From Gammaproteobacteria bacterium (GTDB lineage Bacteria; Pseudomonadota; Gammaproteobacteria; Xanthomonadales; SZUA-36), in NCBI GenBank assembly GCA_021772915.1, contig JAJFLB010000018.1, positions 341,415 to 405,414 of the forward strand: a stretch of DNA of 64,000 bases, in the 5' to 3' direction. Both the position numbers and the translations under genes were made by a program. The notes under the pieces are model-generated. The model searched no databases. It saw only the letters and a program-made list of their open reading frames with translations, and had not been told where the DNA came from. Each line of letters starts with the position of its first letter. The first letter of the stretch is position 1. This document shows positions 8,156-15,907 of the stretch, piece by piece.

Positions 8156-9447
8156 GTCCGGCCATGGCCACCGGCGGGCTTAGCCTGGAACAGGCACCGC
8201 GTTTATTTATTCCTGCCAGTTTTTTCCTGACCGTACCGATGGGCATGCTGGCTGCGGGTTTGATCCTGATTTTGATGGGTGCCCAGCCACTTGGCAGTCC
8301 GTGGACACCATCAGCCCTGGCCCTTGCACATGCCGGCACCCTGGGCGTACTGGCGATGGGGATGATAGGTGCGCTCTACCAGATGACCCCGGTTGTCGTG
8401 GGCACGCCGGTACCATTTACACGGCTGGCCCACGTGGTTCACATCCTGTTGTTGGCAGGTCTGGCTGGTTTCTTGTGGCGTCTGCTGGGTGGGCCGGCGC
8501 TCGCAATGTCAATTGCAATCTATTGTTTTAAGGGCGCCCTCGTGTCCTTTCTGTTGCCACTGGGCTGGGCCCTACTGCGCCCCGCTACGCGTGATGAAAC
8601 AGTTCGGGGTATACGCCTGGCAGTTGTGAGTCTCGCAGTCATTACGATCATCGGCTTGGTCATGGCAAGAACGCATAGCGGCGGTGTGTTTACCGGAGAC
8701 CGGGTGTTGTGGTTGCAAATCCATCTGACGCTGGCCCTGCTCGGCTGGGTCGGCGGGCTGATCATCGCAGTATCGTGGCAGGTAATCCCGATGTTTTATC
8801 TGGCGCCGGTGGTCAGCAAGACCACACAACGCTGGTTGTTTGGATTACTACTACTGGGCCTGGTCTTACCCTTGGTCATAGCAGGCTTCAAGTGGCAAGC
8901 CAATGGTCTGCTGTCTCCGGGTAAAGTTGCTGCCGTCAGTACGTTTCCAGCGGCACTCGCCGTCTGGTTATTACATCCGTCCCTGATTCTACACAAGCTC
9001 TCACAGCGCAAGCGCAAGCGGAGTGACGCGTCGCTACTGTTTTGGCGGGCTGGCCTCGTCAGTGCGCTGCTATTGATTCCACTCGCCCTGGCGGCAGTGC
9101 TACTTGTAGACCCCCGCTGGCAAGTGCTGTTTGGCTGGGTGTCTATCTGGGGTTGGGGTGGCTTGATCATGCACGGCATGCTGAGCCGCATCGTGCCCTT
9201 CCTGGTCTGGTTCCACAGTTACTCGGCGCAGGTCGGTCTGCAAAGCGTTCCTTCGATGCGCAGCCTGTTATCACAACAACGTATCAAGACGGGGTTTGCC
9301 TTGCATTTTGGATCTTTGGTGGTCGGTGTTGCGGCAATTGTTTTGCAACCGGACTGGCTGGCGCAACTCACCGGTGTGCTACTGGTGACGACTGCACTCA
9401 GCCTGCTCAGCATGCTGGTGCACGTGTTAAGAAGGAATTCACAATAA
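8152..9447 (+). CDS. NnrS-like / haem-copper oxidase subunit I-like membrane protein
   Basis: This 431-residue polytopic membrane protein has about twelve hydrophobic helices. Conserved-looking histidines lie within helices (ALAHAGTLGV, QIHLTLALLGWVGG, IMHGMLSRIVPFLVWFH), resembling NnrS-like and truncated haem-copper oxidase subunit I-like proteins of denitrifiers. NnrS relieves nitrosative stress; whether this protein binds haem or copper is inference. The GTG start (8152) has AGGAAG six bases upstream and overlaps the DUF2249 stop. The TM pattern and neighbours (DUF2249, hemerythrin) support the call, but the family cannot be fixed without a profile search. Confidence 0.65.
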   Translation: MSPAMATGGLSLEQAPRLFIPASFFLTVPMGMLAAGLILILMGAQPLGSPWTPSALALAHAGTLGVLAMGMIGALYQMTPVVVGTPVPFTRLAHVVHILLLAGLAGFLWRLLGGPALAMSIAIYCFKGALVSFLLPLGWALLRPATRDETVRGIRLAVVSLAVITIIGLVMARTHSGGVFTGDRVLWLQIHLTLALLGWVGGLIIAVSWQVIPMFYLAPVVSKTTQRWLFGLLLLGLVLPLVIAGFKWQANGLLSPGKVAAVSTFPAALAVWLLHPSLILHKLSQRKRKRSDASLLFWRAGLVSALLLIPLALAAVLLVDPRWQVLFGWVSIWGWGGLIMHGMLSRIVPFLVWFHSYSAQVGLQSVPSMRSLLSQQRIKTGFALHFGSLVVGVAAIVLQPDWLAQLTGVLLVTTALSLLSMLVHVLRRNSQ

Positions 9448-9452
9448 TCAAC

Positions 9453-9488
9453 TGATCCTCTTGTTGGACTATTGAACTTCGAGGATCA
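9453..9488. terminator. Inverted repeat between convergent genes
   Basis: TGATCCTC (9453-9460) is a perfect inverted copy of GAGGATCA (9481-9488), with a 20-base loop, placed between the convergent NnrS-like gene and the next minus-strand gene. No long T-run follows on either strand, so terminator function is only likely, not certain. Confidence 0.4.
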
Positions 9489-9498
9489 AACGCCGTAA

Positions 9499-10041
9499 CT
9501 ATTTGCCGAGCATTTCCTTGGGGCCGGTTTCGGGTTTCCACTCTCCATACTTCGCATAGGCGCCTATTTCGTCCCGGTACTCGGGGTATTCATGCAGGCG
9601 CTCTGCAAGCCACTGGAACCACTCGTGAACAGCAGGTCGAGAGAGATTTTCCCGTGTCAATTCCGTGTGTTGACTGAGCACCCGCCAGCTGGCCTGGATG
9701 GTGCCACCCATCAATCGCTGCACCAGACGGAAAGGCACAATTCTTTGGAAAACCATTAAACCGACCGCCTCAAGAGTCGTACTGATCAGCATCGCCGCAT
9801 CCTGCAATTCCTCCGGTATGGCTCTTTCCCTGCACTTCAGACACTCATGCTCATAACTCATGATCAGTCGCAGGGCCCGGGTGAAATCAACACTCTGGAA
9901 GGCCCGCATGATTTCCATCGAGGCCGACTCCTGGCGTTGATCACGGTAATGCCGTACTTCCATAAGACCGAAAAAGACACCGCTGATTACCAGCAATGCG
10001 CCAAATATTTCAGCGATATTGGCCATAGTTTGTAAACTCAA
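9499..10041 (-). CDS. Small membrane-anchored protein of unknown function (DUF4760-like)
   Basis: This protein of 180 residues has one N-terminal membrane helix (about 8-28, IFGALLVISGVFFGLMEVRHY), followed by a cytosolic helical domain with EIMRAFQSVDFTRALRLI and a C-terminal WFQWLAERLHEYPEYRDEIGAYAKYGEW. The architecture resembles the DUF4760 group; no biochemical role is known. The start is a TTG at 10041, supported by GGGAG seven bases upstream; an ATG at 10026 lacks one. It stands alone, convergent with the NnrS-like gene. Confidence 0.6.
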   Translation of the reverse strand: MSLQTMANIAEIFGALLVISGVFFGLMEVRHYRDQRQESASMEIMRAFQSVDFTRALRLIMSYEHECLKCRERAIPEELQDAAMLISTTLEAVGLMVFQRIVPFRLVQRLMGGTIQASWRVLSQHTELTRENLSRPAVHEWFQWLAERLHEYPEYRDEIGAYAKYGEWKPETGPKEMLGK

Positions 10042-10798
10042 AGCTTCACTCCCGCTCTACATCAAAATTGAAAATCCTCTTCATGATAAACCCTCGCACT
10101 CGTGGAGTGTAGCCAGTCACCCACGATTAAGCTTGATTCACAGAACGCCCCAATGGCTTTATCTGGATACCGTAGGCATTGATTATGAACCCATTAACTA
10201 ACGCCGCCAGGGGTGCGTGGGATATGTGGGCAGCAAGGAGTGCACCGGCAGATACTTTCAAAAAATCCAAGAATTATGCGTTGTGGGCAGTGGTCTGGAG
10301 ATCATCATCTGGCTGGGGCTTTTTGGCGTGGTGGGTGGGGCATTTTTTCAGATGTGGCAAACCGCTGCTGGCGCAGCATCCCTGGCAGGTGCTTTCCAGT
10401 ACATGGATTCGTGTGCGATTGTTTTCATCATCGTCGCCGTGGAAGTTGATTGAGACCGGCACCAGTAAAGGGGCTGACCTGCGTATTTCACCAGCCGGTA
10501 TCGGGCGCGGTACAGAGTGTACCTGGGGATTTGTCTGCAAGTACGTTATTCGATTCAATCGGTTCATTTGAAGGCGGTGAGGCCCGTTTACCGGCTGGTG
10601 ATATATGCGGGCTTAGGTGGTGGAACTCACCTAAACCGGGTTTATAAGGCCAACCTGGACCGTAACTTTTTCCCCACAGCCCCGTCTATTGCTCTGAAAC
10701 CACAACAAATCAGCCGAATTTAAGGCCTGACTACAGGCTGGCTTCATTCTTGCATTTACACTGATGAAGTTATTTGCAAATACCAGGAGAGAGAACCA
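10042..10798. other. Intergenic stretch with only weak short frames
   Basis: No gene is convincingly supported in this 757-base gap. A GTG-started frame at 10217-10453 would encode 78 residues with two hydrophobic segments (LEIIIWLGLFGVVGGAFF and CAIVFIIVAV). A different frame continues open at 10450-10647. Neither has a ribosome binding site and they overlap other open frames, so they may be decayed coding DNA. A GCCTG/CAGGC hairpin lies near 10722-10735, shortly before the DUF4097 gene. Confidence 0.3.
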
Positions 10799-11605
10799 AT
10801 GATTACGTCCATGGCAATTCCAATCCGATTTTGGTCCGCTGTACTGGCCTGCCTACTGCTATACCAGTTCGCGACTGAAGCGTCCGCCGACTGGTGCAAG
10901 TACGAGAAAGAGATCGACCTGACACTGGAATTGTCCGGTAGCGAACTGCTGGCAGTTTCTGCCGCAGCAGGCGATCTTGATATTACCGGCATCGCCGGCT
11001 CAGACAAGGCGGTTATACGGGGCAAGATCTGCACCTCGAAAGAAGCGTGGCTGAATGAATCACAGGTTGAACTCATTGAGGGCTCAAGGGCCCAGATTAA
11101 CGTCAATCTTCCGGCCATGGATTCCGGTTGGTCATTGTTTGGCAACCGCTATGCCTGGATTGACCTGAAAGTGGAAGTACCGAACAACTTACCGCTGGAA
11201 GTGAGGGACAGTAGTGGCGATATCAGGATAAAAAAGGTCGCCGGAGTGCGGCTACAGGACAGTTCCGGTGACATCGAGATTGAGGACACGACGGGTGATT
11301 TGATTATCAGGGACTCATCCGGTGATATTGAAGTCAGCAATGTCACAGGTGATTTTACGGTTGAAGTTGACAGTTCGGGGGATATTTACTGCACGGAAGT
11401 CAACGGCTCTGTGTTGGTAAAAAGAGACAGCTCGGGTGACATCAGAATGAGACAAATCACCGAGAACGCGGTCGTAGAAGCGGACTCTTCGGGTGACATT
11501 TCCGCCACGGACATTGGCGGTGATTTCCGCGTACTCAGAGACAGTAGCGGGAGCATTCGCTCAAGAAACGTCAGTGGTGAAGTACAACTTCCTGAAGACA
11601 GCTAA
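10799..11605 (+). CDS. Exported DUF4097-type beta-solenoid protein with seven DSSGDI repeats
   Basis: This 268-residue protein has a signal peptide (about 1-30, cleaved after EASA) and a beta-strand-rich body. From about residue 138 it carries seven copies of DSSG(D/S)I spaced 17-19 residues apart, each followed by a short strand and a Gly turn, as expected for one rung of a beta-helix. DUF4097 proteins are putative adhesin- or toast-rack-like extracytoplasmic proteins without proven function. Two Cys pairs near the N-terminus (DWCKY, GKICTS) could form a disulfide. GGAGAG just upstream of the ATG is a strong ribosome site. Its stop overlaps the stop of the converging next gene by a few bases. 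Confidence 0.75.
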   Translation: MITSMAIPIRFWSAVLACLLLYQFATEASADWCKYEKEIDLTLELSGSELLAVSAAAGDLDITGIAGSDKAVIRGKICTSKEAWLNESQVELIEGSRAQINVNLPAMDSGWSLFGNRYAWIDLKVEVPNNLPLEVRDSSGDIRIKKVAGVRLQDSSGDIEIEDTTGDLIIRDSSGDIEVSNVTGDFTVEVDSSGDIYCTEVNGSVLVKRDSSGDIRMRQITENAVVEADSSGDISATDIGGDFRVLRDSSGSIRSRNVSGEVQLPEDS

Positions 11606-12399
11606 AGGGCCAATCTACGACGACCTCTGTCAAAATAAACGCGCTGTCGCCGGACCACTACGGACACTATCGCCAGACTCAACAATAGCAGTGCCCACAG
11701 TGACAGCGTGGGCACCGGAACGACATCAGCTGGGTCGTTAAGGAAGACGCCATCAATGGCCCAGTTAATAACATTACCAAAGAGCAACGACCCGGTGCCC
11801 AGCAAAGCAGCAGCCTTAAGCAGCTGACCACCAGAGGCATTGTTATCCTTTACTTTGACCGCAAGAATGTCTTGTGTTCCGGTCGGATCAAGCGAAAAGA
11901 ACGCCGCGTTTCCTATGCTGCTGCTTTGGATGACTAGCGGATTTCCAAAACCGCCTAGCAGTTTCAGACTACTGTCGAAAACCTGTGTTGAGCCGGCAGC
12001 AACGTCCAGTATTTTGCCACTGGCGGAGCTCACGGAAAATGCAAAAAAAGTTGTATCGCCTTCAATTCTCGATATCGTTGCCGAGCACCCATCCTGGATG
12101 GTGACCCGGCTGGTGCCTTGCGTAAATGTGCCGTTGTTGATCCAGTTACCGGAAAGTGTAAGTCGTCCGGCGCCGGCATTGAGGTGACCGCCGGCTATTT
12201 CCACATGCCGGCTGTTAATGATTGCGCCGGACTGCAGGTTGACTGTGCCGGTCACAATGGAATCTCCACAGCCCATATCGATGACACCGTTGCCCAATGA
12301 AACACTCGCAGTGGAATGCACGACTATACCCATGGCATTACTCAGGACGGGTAATGCGAAAATAATTAGCACAATGAGCTTGCAAATTCTAATGGGCAT
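11602..12399 (-). CDS. IPTL-CTERM sorted exported protein
   Basis: This 265-residue secreted protein has a signal peptide (about 1-22), a Gly/Ser/Asn-rich beta body typical of autotransporter-like surface proteins (NWINNGTFTQGTSRVTIQ), and a C-terminal IPTL-CTERM signal. That signal is VPVPTLSLWALLLLSLAIVS followed by a basic tail VVRRQR. It is the proteobacterial equivalent of a sorting tag handled by an exosortase-like system that is not in this window. Upstream on the same strand lies the collagen-like gene, so these two may be co-regulated surface proteins. Function is unknown. Confidence 0.8.
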   Translation of the reverse strand: MPIRICKLIVLIIFALPVLSNAMGIVVHSTASVSLGNGVIDMGCGDSIVTGTVNLQSGAIINSRHVEIAGGHLNAGAGRLTLSGNWINNGTFTQGTSRVTIQDGCSATISRIEGDTTFFAFSVSSASGKILDVAAGSTQVFDSSLKLLGGFGNPLVIQSSSIGNAAFFSLDPTGTQDILAVKVKDNNASGGQLLKAAALLGTGSLLFGNVINWAIDGVFLNDPADVVPVPTLSLWALLLLSLAIVSVVVRRQRVYFDRGRRRLAL

Positions 12400-12747
12400 G
12401 GTGCTCCGTCATTTTCCTGGTGACACCCACTCAATAGGGGTAAGTATTTCTGCTGCCCCCCAATTCAGGGGACCCATATCGTGATATGATTTTTGAATAG
12501 TATGATTAATATCAATGAATAAAACAACTATTCTCTTGTGATTTATTGATTACTTCATTGAGGAAAGTTCATTGCTCAGGCAATGTGAGTTACATTCGCA
12601 GGAGCTGCCGGCATCTATTTGAAAGTGTTGATTTGCGTGCCCCTTAAACTCAATGGAAGTAACCCGACAACCCCATAGAGAATCTATAACGGATATTTCG
12701 TATTCAGTGTCCCCATCACCAGCTGGGGCATCCCTGCGCAACTAGCC
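12400..12747. other. Intergenic stretch between two surface-protein genes
   Basis: A 348-base AT-rich gap. A short TTG-started minus-strand frame (12550-12741) begins right after the collagen-like gene's stop but has no ribosome site. A small palindrome CATATC-GT-GATATG (about 12476-12489) is followed by ATTTTT on the plus strand. I see no supported gene. Confidence 0.3.
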
Positions 12748-14127
12748 TCAGTCGTAGACCTGCACGATGATTGTACTGGTATGGAACGTGGTGGTTTTAC
12801 CGTTTTTTCGTAGTCTGTACTTGGCGGTAAAGGTAGTGTTGCCGTTGATCTGGAGCAGGAAAGAAGCGCTCTGAGCCATGTTACGACCCGGAGACTCACC
12901 AACATCACGACTGCTACCAACAGCAAAATCATCATCTGCAGACTGCGCCAGGCCACCACTGGCCTCAAACCCCATCCAGCAGCCCACATCCTTGTCACTG
13001 GCAGAGCAATGGGTCGTCAACGTCACCAAAACTCGCTGCGAACCAGTAGCCAATACGGTCAGGACCGCGGCTGTTCCGGTGGCCGGCGCGGCGTATGTGG
13101 TGGACGTGGCGGTGACCACACCACTGGCGGTTCCGTCGAGCGCACTGCTAAACACACTGTTGCCGGGGCCGGTCGTTCCGGTATCACCGGTATCTCCTTT
13201 TGGCCCGGTTGAACCAGTCGGCCCGGTCGATCCAGTATCACCGGTATCCCCTTTTGGCCCGGTTGAACCTGTCGGCCCGGTCGATCCAGTATCACCGGTA
13301 TCTCCTTTCGGTCCAGCTGAACCTGTCGGTCCGGTCGGTCCAGTATCACCGGTGTCTCCTTTTGGCCCGGTTGAGCCTGTCGGTCCAGTATCACCGGTGT
13401 CTCCTTTGGCTCCGGCTGACCCGGTATCACCAGTGTCTCCTTTCGGTCCGGCTGAACCTGTCGGTCCGGCCGCCCCAGTATCACCGGTATCTCCTTTTGG
13501 CCCGGTTGAGCCTGTCGGTCCAGTATCACCGGTGTCTCCTTTGGCTCCGGCCGACCCGGTATCACCGGTGTCTCCTTTAGGTCCGGCCGACCCGGTATCA
13601 CCGGTGTCTCCTTTAGGTCCGGCTGACCCGGTATCACCCGTGTCTCCTTTGGCTCCGGCTGACCCGGTATCACCGGTGTCTCCTTTAGGTCCGGCTGACC
13701 CGGTATCACCAGTCTCTCCTTTCGGTCCGGCTGAACCTGTCGGTCCGGCCGCCCCAGTATCACCGGTGTCTCCTTTGGCTCCGGCTGACCCGGTATCACC
13801 GGTATCTCCTTTCGGTCCGGCTGGTCCGGTGGCACCGACTGGACCAATTGCGCCTATCGGTCCGATACCTCCGCCAACAGAACCCGAATCACAATTGGTT
13901 ATTTGGCCGGTGGCCTTGTCATAACAAAGGGGATACGAACTCTGCGGAGTGCTTCCAAGATCAGGGGCTCTCACCTCACCCGAGATAATGACCGCGCCCC
14001 CGGCGCCGGGGGTAATCTCAACATCCTGGGCCAATAGCACACCGGACCACAGCATGGCGGCGATGCATACAATCAGTAAATGTTCAGTTTGAGATTTTTG
14101 TACGTGGTGGACCATGAGTAGCACCAT
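12748..14127 (-). CDS. Collagen-like Gly-X-Y repeat surface protein
   Basis: This exported protein of about 459 residues has a signal peptide (to about residue 35, ending VLLAQ), a short linker with two Cys ([14 protein letters not shown]), and a long Gly-X-Y region (about 88-320). That region is built from 15 blocks ending KGDTGDTG (one is KGETGDTG), separated by SAG, PTG or STG triplets. A C-terminal globular domain of about 130 residues resembles the trimerising heads of bacterial collagens. Such proteins form triple-helical stalks at the surface. The DNA behind the repeats (about 13160-13850) is a near-perfect tandem array, so copy number can vary. The start is uncertain (GTG 14130, ATG 14127 or ATG 14115). 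Confidence 0.85.
   Translation of the reverse strand: MVLLMVHHVQKSQTEHLLIVCIAAMLWSGVLLAQDVEITPGAGGAVIISGEVRAPDLGSTPQSSYPLCYDKATGQITNCDSGSVGGGIGPIGAIGPVGATGPAGPKGDTGDTGSAGAKGDTGDTGAAGPTGSAGPKGETGDTGSAGPKGDTGDTGSAGAKGDTGDTGSAGPKGDTGDTGSAGPKGDTGDTGSAGAKGDTGDTGPTGSTGPKGDTGDTGAAGPTGSAGPKGDTGDTGSAGAKGDTGDTGPTGSTGPKGDTGDTGPTGPTGSAGPKGDTGDTGSTGPTGSTGPKGDTGDTGSTGPTGSTGPKGDTGDTGTTGPGNSVFSSALDGTASGVVTATSTTYAAPATGTAAVLTVLATGSQRVLVTLTTHCSASDKDVGCWMGFEASGGLAQSADDDFAVGSSRDVGESPGRNMAQSASFLLQINGNTTFTAKYRLRKNGKTTTFHTSTIIVQVYD
13160..13850. repeat. Tandem DNA repeat encoding collagen-like triplets
   Basis: Units of 36 to 54 bases repeat across this region, each containing a copy close to GTATCACCGGTGTCTCCTTT on the plus strand. 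They encode the 15 KGDTGDTG blocks of the collagen-like protein. All unit lengths are multiples of nine, so gain or loss of units keeps both frame and Gly phase. Confidence 0.9.
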
Positions 14128-14242
14128 CACCCTCGATTAGTTGACGCATTATACCTGCAATACCTGTCTTGAAAAGTAACCTGGACCCAGCTTCCCGTAG
14201 ATGCACCACGTCCTCAAGTAATGGTCAACCACACTGACCTTT

Positions 14243-15283
14243 TCAGAGTCTTGTTTGGTACCAATTGACACCGCTTTCATCGGTATTACTATCCATTTCG
14301 TCTGCAAACCTAAGATAATTCAGATGCGCTACGGCTTCACCGGTAGCCATGATCAGGTTGCTGTTCGTTATTTTGCTCTTAAACAAGGCGGGGAAAACAT
14401 CGACTGCACGTTGCGGTTTCCGACAGAAATCACGTAGTTTCCGCAAACCAGTTTCATGTTCCTCAATCAGCGTATTCAGACGGGACTTCACACCCCTGAA
14501 TGGCTTGCCATGTGCCGGCAAGACCAGCACATTATCGGGTAGCAGCCTTTCCAGACGATGCAACGATTCAAACCAGCCGGCCAGCGGGTTCGCATTCGGT
14601 TCGGTCGGAAACACACTGACGTTAGATGAGATGGTCGGCAGAATCTGGTCACCGGATATCAGCACATTCGACTCGGGGCAAAACAGGCAGGCGTGTTCCG
14701 GCGAGTGGCCCTGCCCGGTAATAATCTGCCATTCAAGACGTCCGATATTAATCTTGAGACCGTCAAAAAGCCGATGGTATGACTGGGGCAGTGGCGCGAC
14801 AACCTTACCAAAGGAGCCGAATAACTCGATATAGCGGTGCATGTGCTCACCAGAAAATCCGGCAGCCTGGTAGAACTTCCTCCCCTCTTCCGGCGCCGGC
14901 AAACCAGTATCCGAAACCAGGACACGACACAGCAGGTACTCGCCCCTGGCCATGTACAACCCAACCCCAAACCGGTCACAAAGCCAACCTGCACAACCCA
15001 CATGATCCGGATGCAGGTGAGTGACGAGCACACGCGACAGCGGCTCATTTTCCAGGTACTCGGTAATTACTTTGTTCCATACTTCCCGTGTTGTGCTCGT
15101 ACATACACCCGTATCAACAAGAGCCCAGCCACTGCTGTCCTCCAGTAACCATACATTGATATGTCCCAGCATGAACGGCAATGGCAAACGTAGCCATTTT
15201 AGACCAGGAAGGATATCAATGGCTTCGCCTGGCTCCGGCCGAAAGTCGAATTCGTAATCAATCGATTTTTGCGACTTGCCCAT
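14243..15283 (-). CDS. MBL-fold metallo-hydrolase (LACTB2/glyoxalase II-like)
   Basis: This zinc hydrolase of about 346 residues has the metallo-beta-lactamase motif THLHPDHVG, a later His in GQGHSPEH, a metal-bridging Asp in LISGDQILP and a final LPAHGKPF. A helical C-terminal extension (about 250-346) matches the LACTB2-like subgroup. Substrates are typically thioesters or other acyl compounds; the specific one is unknown. It is divergent from marR and the indolepyruvate oxidoreductase, sharing a palindromic operator region, so it is probably in the same regulon. The ATG at 15283 is chosen over a TTG at 15310; neither has a clear ribosome site. Confidence 0.85.
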   Translation of the reverse strand: MGKSQKSIDYEFDFRPEPGEAIDILPGLKWLRLPLPFMLGHINVWLLEDSSGWALVDTGVCTSTTREVWNKVITEYLENEPLSRVLVTHLHPDHVGCAGWLCDRFGVGLYMARGEYLLCRVLVSDTGLPAPEEGRKFYQAAGFSGEHMHRYIELFGSFGKVVAPLPQSYHRLFDGLKINIGRLEWQIITGQGHSPEHACLFCPESNVLISGDQILPTISSNVSVFPTEPNANPLAGWFESLHRLERLLPDNVLVLPAHGKPFRGVKSRLNTLIEEHETGLRKLRDFCRKPQRAVDVFPALFKSKITNSNLIMATGEAVAHLNYLRFADEMDSNTDESGVNWYQTRL

Positions 15284-15333
15284 CGATTTATTATGAATGA
15301 GTGCATTCAAACGTGAAACCCTATTATTTTATT

Positions 15334-15360
15334 TGTAATTACATATAAAATTACATATTA
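15334..15360. promoter_or_regulatory. Palindromic operator candidate for the MarR regulator
   Basis: TGTAATTACA (15334-15343) is a perfect 10-base palindrome. The stretch AATTACATAT is repeated directly 12 bases apart (15337 and 15349), giving two sites on the same DNA face. It lies in the 120-base gap between the divergent metallo-hydrolase and marR genes, a classic place for MarR autoregulation. The link to this MarR is inferred. Confidence 0.5.
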
Positions 15361-15407
15361 TCAACGGTGTGAACTGAACGTGTTTTACCCCAATACCGAG
15401 GCGATAA

Positions 15408-15899
15408 ATGGAACATGAGCGGAAACCTGCAACGCTAACCAATGGGGACAATCTGCCCGGGGAACTGGTGCGCGGTGCACCATTGGAGGATTATCTGCCC
15501 TATCAGCTATTTCGTATCGTCAACCGGCTTACACTCAATTTACGCGACGACCTCCGTCCGGCAAAAATGACCTTGTCCCGCTGGCGAACCTTATCTGTCC
15601 TGAACGCAACTGACGGTCTCAGCATGGGAGAGTTGGCGTCGTACATGGTCATTGAACAACCCGCCCTGAGTCGTATTGTCGATCAAATGGAACGGGACAA
15701 GCTGGTTGCCAGGCGTTTGGCCAATGCAGACAACCGGGTGGTACAGGTCTGCCTCACGGCAGATGGGCGACGCATGTTTGAGCAAATCCGGCCACTGGAG
15801 CTACGCCACTATGAACAGGCAATTGAGGGAATAAAAGTGGCTGACCTGAAAAAACTGAGCACCCAACTTCACCAGCTATGGGAAAACATTGACCGTTAG
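15408..15899 (+). CDS. MarR-family transcriptional regulator
   Basis: This 163-residue protein has a winged helix-turn-helix (about 55-125): MTLSRWRTLSVL, MGELASYMVIEQPALSRIVDQMERDKLV and the wing VARRLANADNRVVQVCLTADG. Flanking helices give dimerisation. MarR proteins usually repress neighbouring catabolic genes until a small phenolic or acyl ligand binds. GAGG six bases before the ATG supports the start. It is eight bases upstream of the indolepyruvate oxidoreductase and probably co-transcribed with it; the ligand is unknown but could be an aromatic acid or its CoA ester. Confidence 0.88.
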   Translation: MEHERKPATLTNGDNLPGELVRGAPLEDYLPYQLFRIVNRLTLNLRDDLRPAKMTLSRWRTLSVLNATDGLSMGELASYMVIEQPALSRIVDQMERDKLVARRLANADNRVVQVCLTADGRRMFEQIRPLELRHYEQAIEGIKVADLKKLSTQLHQLWENIDR

Positions 15900-15907
15900 C
15901 AATCCAC

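Noticed and set aside
10217..10453. Small two-helix membrane protein candidate
   Set aside because: GTG start without ribosome site; overlaps other open frames. Kept only as a note in the gap entry.
12550..12741. 63-codon minus-strand frame after the collagen-like gene
   Set aside because: TTG start, no ribosome site, no similarity I can name.
13160..13850. CRISPR array
   Set aside because: The repeats are translated, of variable length and without unique spacers; they encode collagen triplets.
12878..13924. Long plus-strand frame rich in Pro-Val-Ser (348 codons) over the collagen-like gene
   Set aside because: It is antisense to the Gly-X-Y repeats; the repeat makes several frames open at once, and it has no signal or ribosome site.
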